Source: an uncultured Collinsella sp. (GTDB taxonomy: Bacteria; Actinomycetota; Coriobacteriia; Coriobacteriales; Coriobacteriaceae). Taken from it: 12,571 nt of DNA. Under the pieces are notes generated by a model that was given only the letters and a program-made list of their open reading frames with translations, was not told the DNA's origin and searched no databases. A program made the position numbers and the translations under genes. Each line of letters begins with the position of its first letter. Position 1 is the first letter of the stretch. The DNA lies in NCBI GenBank assembly GCA_905197585.1, contig CAJJZO010000036.1, positions 1 to 12,571 of the forward strand, given 5' to 3'. Below, in pieces: positions 7,401-12,571 of this stretch.

Positions 7401-8810
7401 TCCTAGGGTAAACTGCTCGGTCCAATTGAGGTCGGTTCTTACCTGGAAGAGGGCCTTAATATTGCCGTATGCGGGGTCGTTGTTGTTACCCCAGGTTTTG
7501 CCCGCCCAATCGTAGGCGAGCGAGCCGTACAGCTGTGTGGCGATATCCATCGTGAACAGCGGCGTGCAATGGTGGCGAAGGAGCTTGGTGTTTCTTGGAT
7601 CGGTGCCCGAACCGGCACTCATACTTTTGTACTGATTCCACTTCCCCTCCATCTCGTCGAGGTAGCGGTTTGCCTGCTTGGCGCCCGACTCGCGCGGCGA
7701 TTTCTTCCAGTATTCCGGATCAGGGTTGCCCGAATCGTTCATATAGCTGGCTGGTTTGTATCCTCCACCAAACAGCACGTATCCAGCAAACGAGAAATCG
7801 AAGAGGATCGGAAATGTGGGCATCCAGCACGTGAACTTATTGCCGCCGATGCCGGGAAACGCTGCGGGGAAATCAAACGGAGTGATCTCTTGGTCCATGG
7901 TGGTGGGGACGATGGTGGTCGAGCCCGATTCCGCCTTTGCGGCCGGCGCGGTGACAACGGCCATGGGGGAGGAGAGTGTATAGGTTTTGCCCTGATAGTT
8001 GAGGACAAAGCGCAGCTTACATCCTTCTTCCAGAAGGCTCGACGCTGCATCGAGGAACTTGTCTTCGAGTGTGAACGTCGCCAGATTATCCGCGCACGAT
8101 GCACTGGCCTTGACTTGGCCAATCTGCGTGACGGTTTCGGATGGGCTGCCCGCAGCGGGCATTACCTTGTTGATGTGCAGCGTTGCCTGTCCACCCTGTG
8201 GCAGATGTGCCTGCACGGTAAAGGAGTGCGTATCGGGCTGTTCGTTTGCCGTGTCGTCCTTCGGCAATGCCATGAACGTGGCTTCAGCGTACTGGATGTC
8301 CCATTCGTCGAATGTGAGTTGGCGGAAGTACGGCTCGCCGTCGGAAAGCGGACGCGTGGGCGCGGTTATGGCAGTGCCGCCCTGGATACGCGCAAGGGGA
8401 ATCTCGACATCGCGGTAGCCTGCCATGCTAATGGAGATGCCGCCGTTAAAGTCGTACGCGTCGAGAAGCGTTGCCTCGTCCACGTAGCCTTCTGAAAGAG
8501 GGGCGACCTCAAAGATGGCCGTACCTTCGTCATCGGTCGTGGCAGTGAGCTGCTTGCCTGCGGCATAGCGCGATGTGAGCGTGACCTGGGCACCCGTGAT
8601 GGGCGTATTCTTGTTGGCGACGTCGACCACGACCACACCAAACATGGTGCGCGAGAGCACCAAGACCTTGAAGGGATCATCTTCGTCGGCGTATGCCTCG
8701 GCGGGGGCGAACGGCAATATGAAGGCGTTTGCGCTTCCCGGCACGCGCGGCAACATAATGCTCGCCAGCGAGGACGCTCCGGCAACAAGTAACGAACGGC
8801 GATCAAGCAT
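4443..8810 (-). CDS. Large exported, sortase-anchored, cysteine-rich surface protein of unknown function
   Basis: The protein has 1455 residues. The start at ATG 8810 is set by GGGAG 6 bases upstream and by the leader: MLDRRSLLVAGASSLASIML resembles a twin-arginine signal (RRxLL), with possible cleavage after SANA (29) or AEAYA (41). Residues about 57-130 look like a carboxypeptidase-regulatory/Cna-B-like beta sandwich. A middle part rich in aromatics and glycine follows (about 390-560). Residues about 690-1165 consist of short beta strands with Trp/Asp turns, suggestive of a propeller, and about 1175-1290 resembles a CARDB-type domain (VTVRNDGNTLL). A Gly/Ser linker (1367-1406), LAGTGD (1407-1412), a hydrophobic helix (1417-1434) and Arg-Arg form a sorting signal; LAxTG is the motif of actinobacterial class E sortases. 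Two oddities are 18 cysteines, including a CxCxxC (897-902), and a 17-residue charged tail after the Arg-Arg. No catalytic motif is recognised; adhesion or ligand binding is a guess. The LuxR-type gene lies 155 bases upstream on the same strand. Confidence 0.9.
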   Translation of the reverse strand: MLDRRSLLVAGASSLASIMLPRVPGSANAFILPFAPAEAYADEDDPFKVLVLSRTMFGVVVVDVANKNTPITGAQVTLTSRYAAGKQLTATTDDEGTAIFEVAPLSEGYVDEATLLDAYDFNGGISISMAGYRDVEIPLARIQGGTAITAPTRPLSDGEPYFRQLTFDEWDIQYAEATFMALPKDDTANEQPDTHSFTVQAHLPQGGQATLHINKVMPAAGSPSETVTQIGQVKASASCADNLATFTLEDKFLDAASSLLEEGCKLRFVLNYQGKTYTLSSPMAVVTAPAAKAESGSTTIVPTTMDQEITPFDFPAAFPGIGGNKFTCWMPTFPILFDFSFAGYVLFGGGYKPASYMNDSGNPDPEYWKKSPRESGAKQANRYLDEMEGKWNQYKSMSAGSGTDPRNTKLLRHHCTPLFTMDIATQLYGSLAYDWAGKTWGNNNDPAYGNIKALFQVRTDLNWTEQFTLGPVPFFLNVNPWVLAKLALAVGAHTHGSGAAFFKNISLDYSNTSGSFTIQIGLAVTFGAGVAGVASSAVRGAASLTLFIGYEKADGHQLPRLRVGADVDVDVILQFVMFKWTTKAWSGSWPTLIDSWNMSVNNGDQYVLQRSELALGGDTPYTLDARFGTPGNIKAGGVPQFIASATIVTNSELLARAEVAATAINVTSTVRDWNQAITRIELEADAESDDTGQVEHFVHALIENDENAAPMYAYTHIGQAKDAVADPNANSAGVSEDERGGIKPSSDNVLFTGVLSEAHMKLAMIAGVECLFRIASVRYGDNGRSRLVVHTKANGTWSAPTPVDFPLGFGENDVERDGIYDYDFDVVEYTDGRGNQDAYVLLVSGERPDGDNTLFDTASTAGILSVVRLRISNDGIRVMSHTSWRSISRGRLQEDGCHCLQCPRITVGKTLVDGRLSGAYLHRRGTTAEKALGSEAEVALECFTLWSDVSGDSLTFRQVLRFPQAPSSIELGEPENINGKMVVPVAYETADGCGCASYAVIGQSIAGWGVMSPDATVPHAVPWPQHTGFLATVNEQLQHVTWTRGASAFATQPVGAAGCGPASFSVSNNGRCVLYVENTDGKVGQTYDEEGNPVAVMGKHFRIFASTLAGDLFTEPFVMCELDHPVDQITTFLTSGGMLSALATHIVSAEQSKAELHGIEVPLVACATPTGAVATSGAVVPGAAGESFMVTVRNDGNTLLTAGTIDLYREGSSQPFSSASIGFGVNARMASIYDPELAEDASANDMAHVKYALETLGARFATHPLVADNGNAVLAPGCTAQFRMSFAIPESWSDEVGKRVTLYAKARNLVALDPVTLEEIRPGANSALGAVLHELHVPDAACERSEVQVGVCDSADTTGLHDAPMTADGGGGSSGGGTDKGGGSGGSSSSSGKDHGNNKRSGKAGALAGTGDASAPLTAAAAALAAAGAGLIAYSARRTALEKATADEVNSDKPH
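4593..4712 (-). repeat. Low-complexity Gly/Ser wall-spanning linker of the surface protein
   Basis: This in-gene segment encodes residues 1367-1406, about 40 residues that are mostly Gly and Ser with a few Lys, Asp and Asn, directly before the LAGTG motif at 4578-4592. In wall-anchored proteins such a flexible stretch typically crosses the peptidoglycan. It is a likely place for length differences between strains. Confidence 0.8.
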
Positions 8811-8816
8811 CTTTGG

Positions 8817-8821
8817 CTCCC
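8817..8821 (-). promoter_or_regulatory. Ribosome binding site that fixes the start of the surface protein
   Basis: GGGAG lies 6 bases upstream of ATG 8810. The reading frame stays open as far as 9095, but that extension overlaps the end of the LuxR-type gene and would bury the export signal about 95 residues inside the protein. In the gap 8811-8965 I see an 8-base palindrome TTCCGGAA (8929-8936) but no convincing -35/-10 pair and no terminator. Confidence 0.75.
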
Positions 8822-8965
8822 ATCCCGCAGGTATCGGTGGAAATAATCCAATTTTGCGAGAAGGCGCCCCGTGGCGGTAGTGCCGTTCAAGGGTCAAAAT
8901 GTCCAAATTGATCGAGCGAAGCGCCGGGTTCCGGAATGCGTTCGATGCGCTTGGCAGCCCGGTCG

Positions 8966-9970
8966 CTAACGCAACATATGCGCGACCAGCTCGGCGCGTG
9001 TGCCGATGCCAAGCTTTGCGTATACGCCGGATAGGCGGTTTTTGACGGTGCCCGGCGATACTCCCATATGGCGTGCGATTTCGGCGTTGGTCCACCCACG
9101 ACAGGCGAGCATGGCCATGGTGAATTCCGTGGTCGTTAGATCGTCGGCAACGTCCTCGCCCGAATCGGGGTTGTGGATGCGCCGCCAGCCGTAGCTGAAG
9201 CGGTACGTGATCTCGATGATGCGCGCGAAGTCGTCAGGGTGTTGCGATTTTAGGCATGCCTCGATGAGCCCCTGCAAAAGGCCGTGGTGCTCGCCAATGA
9301 GCTCGATAAGGCCGTCGGGGCGCGCAATGTTCCAAGCGGCTCCGAAGTGCGTTTTTGTGGCGTCGACGTCTTTGAGACTCATGCATGCCATGGAGGCTGC
9401 CAGGTGCAGGAACAGTTCCGAGACCGGATAGCTTCCTTGTTTCATGATCAGGGCATTTTCCGCCATGCCCAGGCTGCGTCCGTATTCGCCGCGCAGATAC
9501 AAGGCGTGCGCCATCACGTAGCTGGCGAACAGGCGCAGGCCTTCGGGCAGATGCGCCGCAAGCGGATAAAACTCTTCGGCGGAATACGGGGAAGGCAAGT
9601 GCAGCAGGACGCTCGCGGCCGAGGCGAACAGGATATGTGTGGCGTGGACGGCGGGCGACTCCTCGTCAGTTGGCGTATCGAGGATGCCCGCAAGGCAACG
9701 GCGGGCGTCGGCGATACGGTTGAGCGACAGGCTGGCATATCCGCAGATAAAGCATGCGGAATAGCGCAGTGCGGGATCGGTGGCGTCAAGATAGGGGCGT
9801 GCTGTCCCGGCGGCGAGCGTGGCCTGTCCGCGAAAGTACAGCGCTTCTGCCGTGGCGATGGCGCGCGAATCGGGGTCGGAAATGCCTGCAACCGCAGCGT
9901 CAATCTGCCCCGGCACAAAGGCGGTGCACATCAACGGCATGGGAACGCATGGGTAGCCATCGCAGTCCAT
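8966..9970 (-). CDS. LuxR-type transcriptional regulator with helical-repeat N-terminal half
   Basis: This 334-residue predicted cytoplasmic DNA-binding protein ends in a GerE/LuxR helix-turn-helix (about 278-333): LTTTEFTMAMLACRGWTNAE, then IARHMGVSPGTVKNRLSGVY and KLGIGTRAELVAHML. This matches the family core of an E near the start, the NAEIA helix and the GTVKN recognition helix. Residues about 35-250 form amphipathic helix pairs (AEALYFRGQATLAAG, YVMAHALYLRGEYGRSLGMA) resembling the TPR-like sensor part of MalT-type regulators, but there is no ATPase, receiver or membrane segment. The start ATG 9970 has GGGAG 7 bases upstream; a longer frame to 10153 would run into the kinase gene. It lies 68 bases downstream of the kinase and 155 bases upstream of the surface protein gene, all on one strand. 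It may be co-transcribed with either; control of the surface protein is inferred from position only. Confidence 0.9.
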   Translation of the reverse strand: MDCDGYPCVPMPLMCTAFVPGQIDAAVAGISDPDSRAIATAEALYFRGQATLAAGTARPYLDATDPALRYSACFICGYASLSLNRIADARRCLAGILDTPTDEESPAVHATHILFASAASVLLHLPSPYSAEEFYPLAAHLPEGLRLFASYVMAHALYLRGEYGRSLGMAENALIMKQGSYPVSELFLHLAASMACMSLKDVDATKTHFGAAWNIARPDGLIELIGEHHGLLQGLIEACLKSQHPDDFARIIEITYRFSYGWRRIHNPDSGEDVADDLTTTEFTMAMLACRGWTNAEIARHMGVSPGTVKNRLSGVYAKLGIGTRAELVAHMLR

Positions 9971-9977
9971 CTTCCAT

Positions 9978-9982
9978 CTCCC
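9978..9982 (-). promoter_or_regulatory. Ribosome binding site that fixes the start of the LuxR-type regulator
   Basis: GGGAG lies 7 bases upstream of ATG 9970, much like the arrangement before the surface protein gene. The 61 extra codons available upstream, to 10153, overlap the end of the histidine kinase gene and give a basic, low-complexity sequence unlike a regulator. Confidence 0.75.
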
Positions 9983-10038
9983 AACAGCTGGCAACAATAG
10001 CAGCAATTGTACTCCTGTTGCTCGGGACCCCTTTCGTT

Positions 10039-11190
10039 TTACTGTTCGGTTAACGCTGCGGATCGTTTTGGAAGGCTTACGAGCATGGTGGTCCCGTCCT
10101 CGGAACTTGCTTCGACCTCTACGCCGCCACCGTGAAGCGCTGCAATCTCCCAAACGAGCGCTAGTCCGAGTCCTGCGCCGCCGTATGCTCTGCTGCGGGA
10201 TTTATCCAGGCGAAAGAACGGTTGGAAGATGCTCTCACGGTACTGCTTGGGTATTCCCGGGCCCTGGTCCTCGACTCGCAGGAACACGTGGCTGTCGTTG
10301 TCGCGGATGGAGACGTTGACAGTCGAGCCGGGGTGGCTGTAACGGATGGCATTTTCGACCAGGTTAAACACCAGCCGATAGAGGAGCGTGTCGCTCCCGA
10401 TTACTAAAGCGTCTCCAGCACAATTGAGGGCTATGCCCTTATTTTCGGCAAGTGGCGCAAGGTCGGTGAGGACCTCTTCGGACAAGGGACCAAGTTCCAC
10501 ATCGTCCTCGCAAGGAACGCTGCGGAGCTCGCTCATCTCGAGCAATACCTTGGTCATTCGAGACATGCGCTCGGTTTGTTCTTGTAGCAGGCCGAGCAGC
10601 TCGGCTGTTTCGGGTTGCAAACCGGAGTGCTCGGAGATGAATAGTTCAATCTGTGCTTGCATAAGGGCGAGCGGGGTGCGCAGCTCGTGTGCGGCGTTGC
10701 CGGTAAACTGACGCTGTGCAGAGAACCCTTCACCAAGACGGGCGATCATGTCGTTGAATGAGGCGCTGCATCGTTGTAGCTCGGTGGGTACATCTTTGTT
10801 GAGCTTAATTTCGCTTAGGTTGTCAGGCTGCACGCGCTCAACCTGGGCTGCAAAAGCCCGTAGCGGTTTGAGTGCACGGCCGCTCACAAAGTATGCCAGC
10901 ACGCCGCCAAGGAGTGTGACTCCAGCCGTGATGCGCCAGGCTATCGTGCCAAAAGACTCCTGTGCGTCGTTTACGACGATCGTGACCTCGTCATCGAGGG
11001 TCGCTTTCGTTGGGTCGAACGCCTGGGGCGAATCTTCGCCAGTTGCGTTAAAGGCCGAGATGTCACTGCCGATGGCATCCATATAGCGCATGCCCGTATA
11101 GCCGACCAGGCAGTTCGTCAGCACGCACGCCGCACACGTGAGCAGTGCCGTCATGATCGTTATGCGCCATTGCAGCGAAAGCCTTTTCAT
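10039..11190 (-). CDS. Membrane sensor histidine kinase (HAMP type)
   Basis: This 383-residue sensor autophosphorylates and passes the phosphate to the response regulator encoded just upstream. Membrane helix 1 spans about 8-31 and helix 2 about 83-104, enclosing a short outside loop of about 50 residues. A HAMP linker follows (about 100-155), then the dimerisation/phosphoacceptor helix with His168 in NAAHELRTPLALM. The ATP-binding domain has the N box (NLVENAIRYS, 276-285), G1 (DQGPGIP, 308-314), the F box (FQPFFRLDKS, 322-331) and G2 (GGAGLGLAL, 337-345). All catalytic elements are intact. Helix 1 contains Cys19 and Cys22 as a CxxC, plus Cys27, unusual for a plain membrane anchor. The ATG overlaps the regulator stop codon by 4 bases (ATGA) and is preceded by GGAGG 7 bases away (11198-11202), indicating translational coupling. 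The signal is unknown. Confidence 0.95.
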   Translation of the reverse strand: MKRLSLQWRITIMTALLTCAACVLTNCLVGYTGMRYMDAIGSDISAFNATGEDSPQAFDPTKATLDDEVTIVVNDAQESFGTIAWRITAGVTLLGGVLAYFVSGRALKPLRAFAAQVERVQPDNLSEIKLNKDVPTELQRCSASFNDMIARLGEGFSAQRQFTGNAAHELRTPLALMQAQIELFISEHSGLQPETAELLGLLQEQTERMSRMTKVLLEMSELRSVPCEDDVELGPLSEEVLTDLAPLAENKGIALNCAGDALVIGSDTLLYRLVFNLVENAIRYSHPGSTVNVSIRDNDSHVFLRVEDQGPGIPKQYRESIFQPFFRLDKSRSRAYGGAGLGLALVWEIAALHGGGVEVEASSEDGTTMLVSLPKRSAALTEQ

Positions 11191-11861
11191 TCGCTATCCT
11201 CCATAACGTAGCCCTCCCCAATCCGATTGCGAATCGGGTCGTATCCCAAAGCGCTACGTAGCTTTTTGCGGAGCGACGAGATATGAACGCGGGTTGCGTT
11301 GCTAAAGCTGTTCACGCTGCTATCCCAAACGTGCTCGATAAGCTCCTCTTGGCTTACCGGACGCCCCTGATTAAACATCAGGTATTCCAAGATTCCCGTT
11401 TCCTTGCGCGTAAGAGATAGAGCCTCGCTGTCCACGGAAGCGATGCGCGCCTTGGTGTCAAAGCGGAGCTTTCCGCAGGTTAAAACTATGTCGCTTTGTG
11501 TAAAGCGTCTGAGGGTAAGGCTGCGAATTCTTGCCGCAAGCTCGTCCAGATGAAACGGCTTGGTGAGGTAATCGTTGGCGCCGGCATCGAGTCCGGCGAC
11601 TTTATCGGATACTTCGCCACGTGCGGACAGAATCAGTACCTTGGTCTCGCAGTCGGTTTTCCTAAGTTCCCTGAGCACGGTCATGCCATCGATACGGGGA
11701 AGGTTGAGGTCGAGTACCACGAGGTCGAAGGCCTCAACGTCCAGTAGGTCGAGCGCCTCCTGTCCGTCGTGACAGCAGTCGACGCTGTACGCCAGGTTTC
11801 GCAAGCTGCGCGCGATTGCATCGCACAGTGCTCGCTCGTCTTCGACGATCAAAATACGCAT
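11187..11861 (-). CDS. Two-component response regulator, OmpR/PhoB family
   Basis: This 224-residue DNA-binding regulator is the partner of the kinase that overlaps its 3' end. The receiver domain (1-115) has the acidic pair Glu7/Asp8, phosphoacceptor Asp51 in LVVLDLNLP, Ser79 in LILSARG and Lys101 in YLTKPF. The winged-helix effector domain (about 125-221) has the typical LTRKETGILEYLMFNQGRPV segment, the recognition helix SNATRVHISSLRKKL and the wing RNRIGEGYVM. The start ATG 11861 is chosen because AAGGAG (11868-11873) lies 6 bases upstream; an earlier ATG at 11879 sits in front of that site. It is the first gene of the regulator-kinase operon and is transcribed away from the 4Fe-4S operon, so it may control both directions (inference). 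Confidence 0.96.
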   Translation of the reverse strand: MRILIVEDERALCDAIARSLRNLAYSVDCCHDGQEALDLLDVEAFDLVVLDLNLPRIDGMTVLRELRKTDCETKVLILSARGEVSDKVAGLDAGANDYLTKPFHLDELAARIRSLTLRRFTQSDIVLTCGKLRFDTKARIASVDSEALSLTRKETGILEYLMFNQGRPVSQEELIEHVWDSSVNSFSNATRVHISSLRKKLRSALGYDPIRNRIGEGYVMEDSE

Positions 11862-11951
11862 AACAGTCTCCTTGCACATTCCAAATCGCGCTTAACACGG
11901 ATTTTATAGTCGATATGGTCCAATGGTCGCGTAACGAAAGGAGTGGTTGGG
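11862..11951. promoter_or_regulatory. Divergent promoter region between the two-component system and the 4Fe-4S operon
   Basis: These 90 bases must serve two transcripts. On the plus strand, CTTAAC (11891-11896) and TATGGT (11914-11919) are 17 bases apart, a moderate sigma-70-like match. On the minus strand, TATAAA (11908-11903) is a good -10 about 40 bases before the regulator start, but its -35 is weak. Two direct ATGGTC copies (11915-11920 and 11923-11928, 8-base period) overlap the plus -10 and could be part of a regulator site. AAAGGAG (11937-11943) is the Shine-Dalgarno of the first plus-strand gene. Confidence 0.5.
11937..11943 (+). promoter_or_regulatory. Ribosome binding site that fixes the TTG start of the CxxC mini-protein
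   Basis: AAAGGAG is followed by 8 bases and then TTG 11952. This is the strongest ribosome binding site on the plus strand of this region and supports the very short gene being real. Confidence 0.7.
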
Positions 11952-12098
11952 TTGTTCAAAGCGGTAAAACCCGTGGTACAGGTCGCTTTGTTGATCGTCG
12001 GAATTGCCATGGTGTGCTTTGGCGTTATGCGTGGCGAGGCGGATGCCGTGCTGGCCAAAGCGATTAGGCTGTGCTTGGAGTGTATCGGAATTGGATAA
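11952..12098 (+). CDS. CD1871A-type CxxC mini-protein
   Basis: This 48-residue protein has one hydrophobic helix (about 8-26, VVQVALLIVGIAMVCFG), a short RGEADAVLAKAIR segment and the C-terminal motif LCLECIGIG, with Cys41 and Cys44 forming CxxC; Cys22 lies in the helix. The ending ICLECIGIG/LCLECIGIG after a charged RGE segment is typical of a small family named after Clostridioides CD1871A, found beside 4Fe-4S or FMN-binding membrane proteins (recalled, not searched). The start is TTG 11952, 8 bases after AAAGGAG; an in-frame GTG at 11943 overlaps that site and is less likely. The next gene overlaps by 8 bases, so the two are translated together. A role as a small membrane partner or thiol/cofactor helper of the 4Fe-4S protein is inferred; its biochemistry is not known to me. 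Confidence 0.8.
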   Translation: MFKAVKPVVQVALLIVGIAMVCFGVMRGEADAVLAKAIRLCLECIGIG

Positions 12099-12571
12099 AA
12101 GAGAAAACACTGCGTCGCATGTTTTGGCCCGATTTCGCGGATTCATTCAGACGGCGGCGACGCTCGTCACCAACATTCACCTGCCAAACTTTGCCAAAGG
12201 CGGCATCTATCAGGGTGCGGGAAAAACAGTCTGCGTACCTGGACTTAATTGCTATTCGTGCCCCGCGGCATCGGGTGCGTGCCCCATCGGGTCGTTCCAG
12301 TCGGTGGTAGGTTCATCCAAGTTCAACTTTTCTTACTATGTCACCGGTACGCTCATTTTGCTCGGCGTGCTGCTGGGACGCTTTGTATGCGGCTTTCTGT
12401 GCCCGTTTGGCTGGCTGCAGGAGCTGCTTCATAAGATTCCCGGCAAAAAGCTTTCGACAAAAAAGCTCAAGGCGCTTACGTACATCAAATACGTCGTGCT
12501 GCTGTTTGCCGTGGTGCTGCTGCCCGTCTTGATGGTTAACGACGTGGGCATGGGCGACCCATTCTTTTGCA
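12091..12571 (+). CDS. Polyferredoxin-like membrane 4Fe-4S protein (NapH/MauN type), partial
   Basis: The first 160 residues of a membrane iron-sulfur protein are present; the gene runs off the right edge. An N-terminal cytoplasmic or surface part contains C48-x5-C54-x2-C57-x6-C64 (CVPGLNCYSCPAASGACPIG). Two hydrophobic helices follow (about 83-100 and 132-149), with CGFLCPFGWLQE (100-111) between them; Cys160 at the edge may begin the next cluster motif. The C-G-x-x-C-P-x-G signature after a membrane helix is typical of NapH/NosR/RnfH-like polyferredoxins that pass electrons across the membrane. Here the partner reaction is unknown; in related loci the neighbours are often FMN-binding or thioredoxin-like proteins. 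The TTG start at 12091 overlaps the end of the mini-protein gene by 8 bases, with GGAG (12077-12080) 10 bases upstream. An in-frame ATG at 12043 is possible but lies deep inside the upstream gene. Confidence 0.85.
   Translation, partial: MDKRENTASHVLARFRGFIQTAATLVTNIHLPNFAKGGIYQGAGKTVCVPGLNCYSCPAASGACPIGSFQSVVGSSKFNFSYYVTGTLILLGVLLGRFVCGFLCPFGWLQELLHKIPGKKLSTKKLKALTYIKYVVLLFAVVLLPVLMVNDVGMGDPFFC

Noticed and set aside
7569..8495. Plus-strand open frame of 308 codons inside the surface protein gene
   Set aside because: It is antisense to the surface protein and shows no domain; composition is that of a reverse-complement shadow.
8878..8906. TTGGAC on the minus strand as a -35 box for the surface protein gene
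   Set aside because: The hexamer 17 bases downstream (GCACTA) does not resemble a -10, and neighbouring spacings are no better.
8811..9095. N-terminal extension of the surface protein to 9095
   Set aside because: It overlaps the end of the LuxR-type gene, would place the Arg-Arg leader internally, and the inner ATG 8810 has a good GGGAG site.
9991..10021. Short inverted repeat GCAACA...TGTTGC between the kinase and LuxR-type genes
   Set aside because: Arms are only 6 bases with a 19-base loop and no T-run; expected by chance and not a convincing terminator.
9971..10153. N-terminal extension of the LuxR-type regulator to 10153, with a LLLLLP stretch resembling a membrane segment
   Set aside because: It overlaps the kinase gene; ATG 9970 has its own ribosome binding site, so the hydrophobic stretch is probably untranslated.
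11862..11879. Earlier ATG at 11879 for the response regulator
   Set aside because: The AAGGAG site lies between this ATG and the ATG at 11861, where the conserved receiver start MRILIVEDE begins.
12043..12090. ATG 12043 as an alternative start of the 4Fe-4S protein
   Set aside because: It lies deep in the mini-protein gene; the TTG at 12091 with an upstream GGAG and a short overlap is the more typical arrangement, though this cannot be settled from sequence alone.

Overview
The window looks like a chromosomal segment of an anaerobic actinobacterium of the class Coriobacteriia (Collinsella/Olsenella type). This is inferred from the GC-rich coding sequence, strong GGAG-type ribosome binding sites, the mix of actinobacterial traits (an LAxTG sorting motif, a stand-alone LuxR-type regulator) with clostridium-like traits (a CD1871A-type mini-protein followed by a 4Fe-4S protein), and a divergent type IIA topoisomerase pair. 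No rRNA, tRNA, CRISPR or insertion sequence was seen.

Layout. Positions 1-4049 (minus strand) hold a B-then-A gene pair for a divergent type IIA DNA topoisomerase; the A subunit runs off the left edge. All core motifs are present, but the GyrA box is missing, so a topoisomerase IV-like activity is favoured over gyrase. Positions 4050-4442 are a gene-free stretch with two tandem inverted repeats and a large, probably bidirectional, terminator hairpin. Positions 4443-8810 (minus) encode a 1455-residue exported, cysteine-rich protein with a twin-arginine-like leader, beta-rich domains, a Gly/Ser linker and a C-terminal LAGTG sorting signal. Directly upstream, 8966-9970 (minus) encodes a soluble LuxR-type regulator with a helical-repeat sensor half. 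Positions 10039-11861 (minus) hold an OmpR-type response regulator and a membrane histidine kinase overlapping by 4 bases. A 90-base divergent promoter region separates them from a plus-strand operon (11952 to the right edge): a 48-residue CxxC mini-protein and the start of a polyferredoxin-like membrane 4Fe-4S protein.

How they may work together. The LuxR protein and the surface protein look like a regulator-target pair. The two-component system is placed to control the divergent redox operon, and its kinase carries a CxxC in the first membrane helix, which makes a redox-linked signal conceivable. These links rest on gene order only. The topoisomerase pair is an independent unit. No gene could be assigned to a clearly new system; the surface protein with its regulator, and the structured leader of the topoisomerase operon, are the least explained parts.
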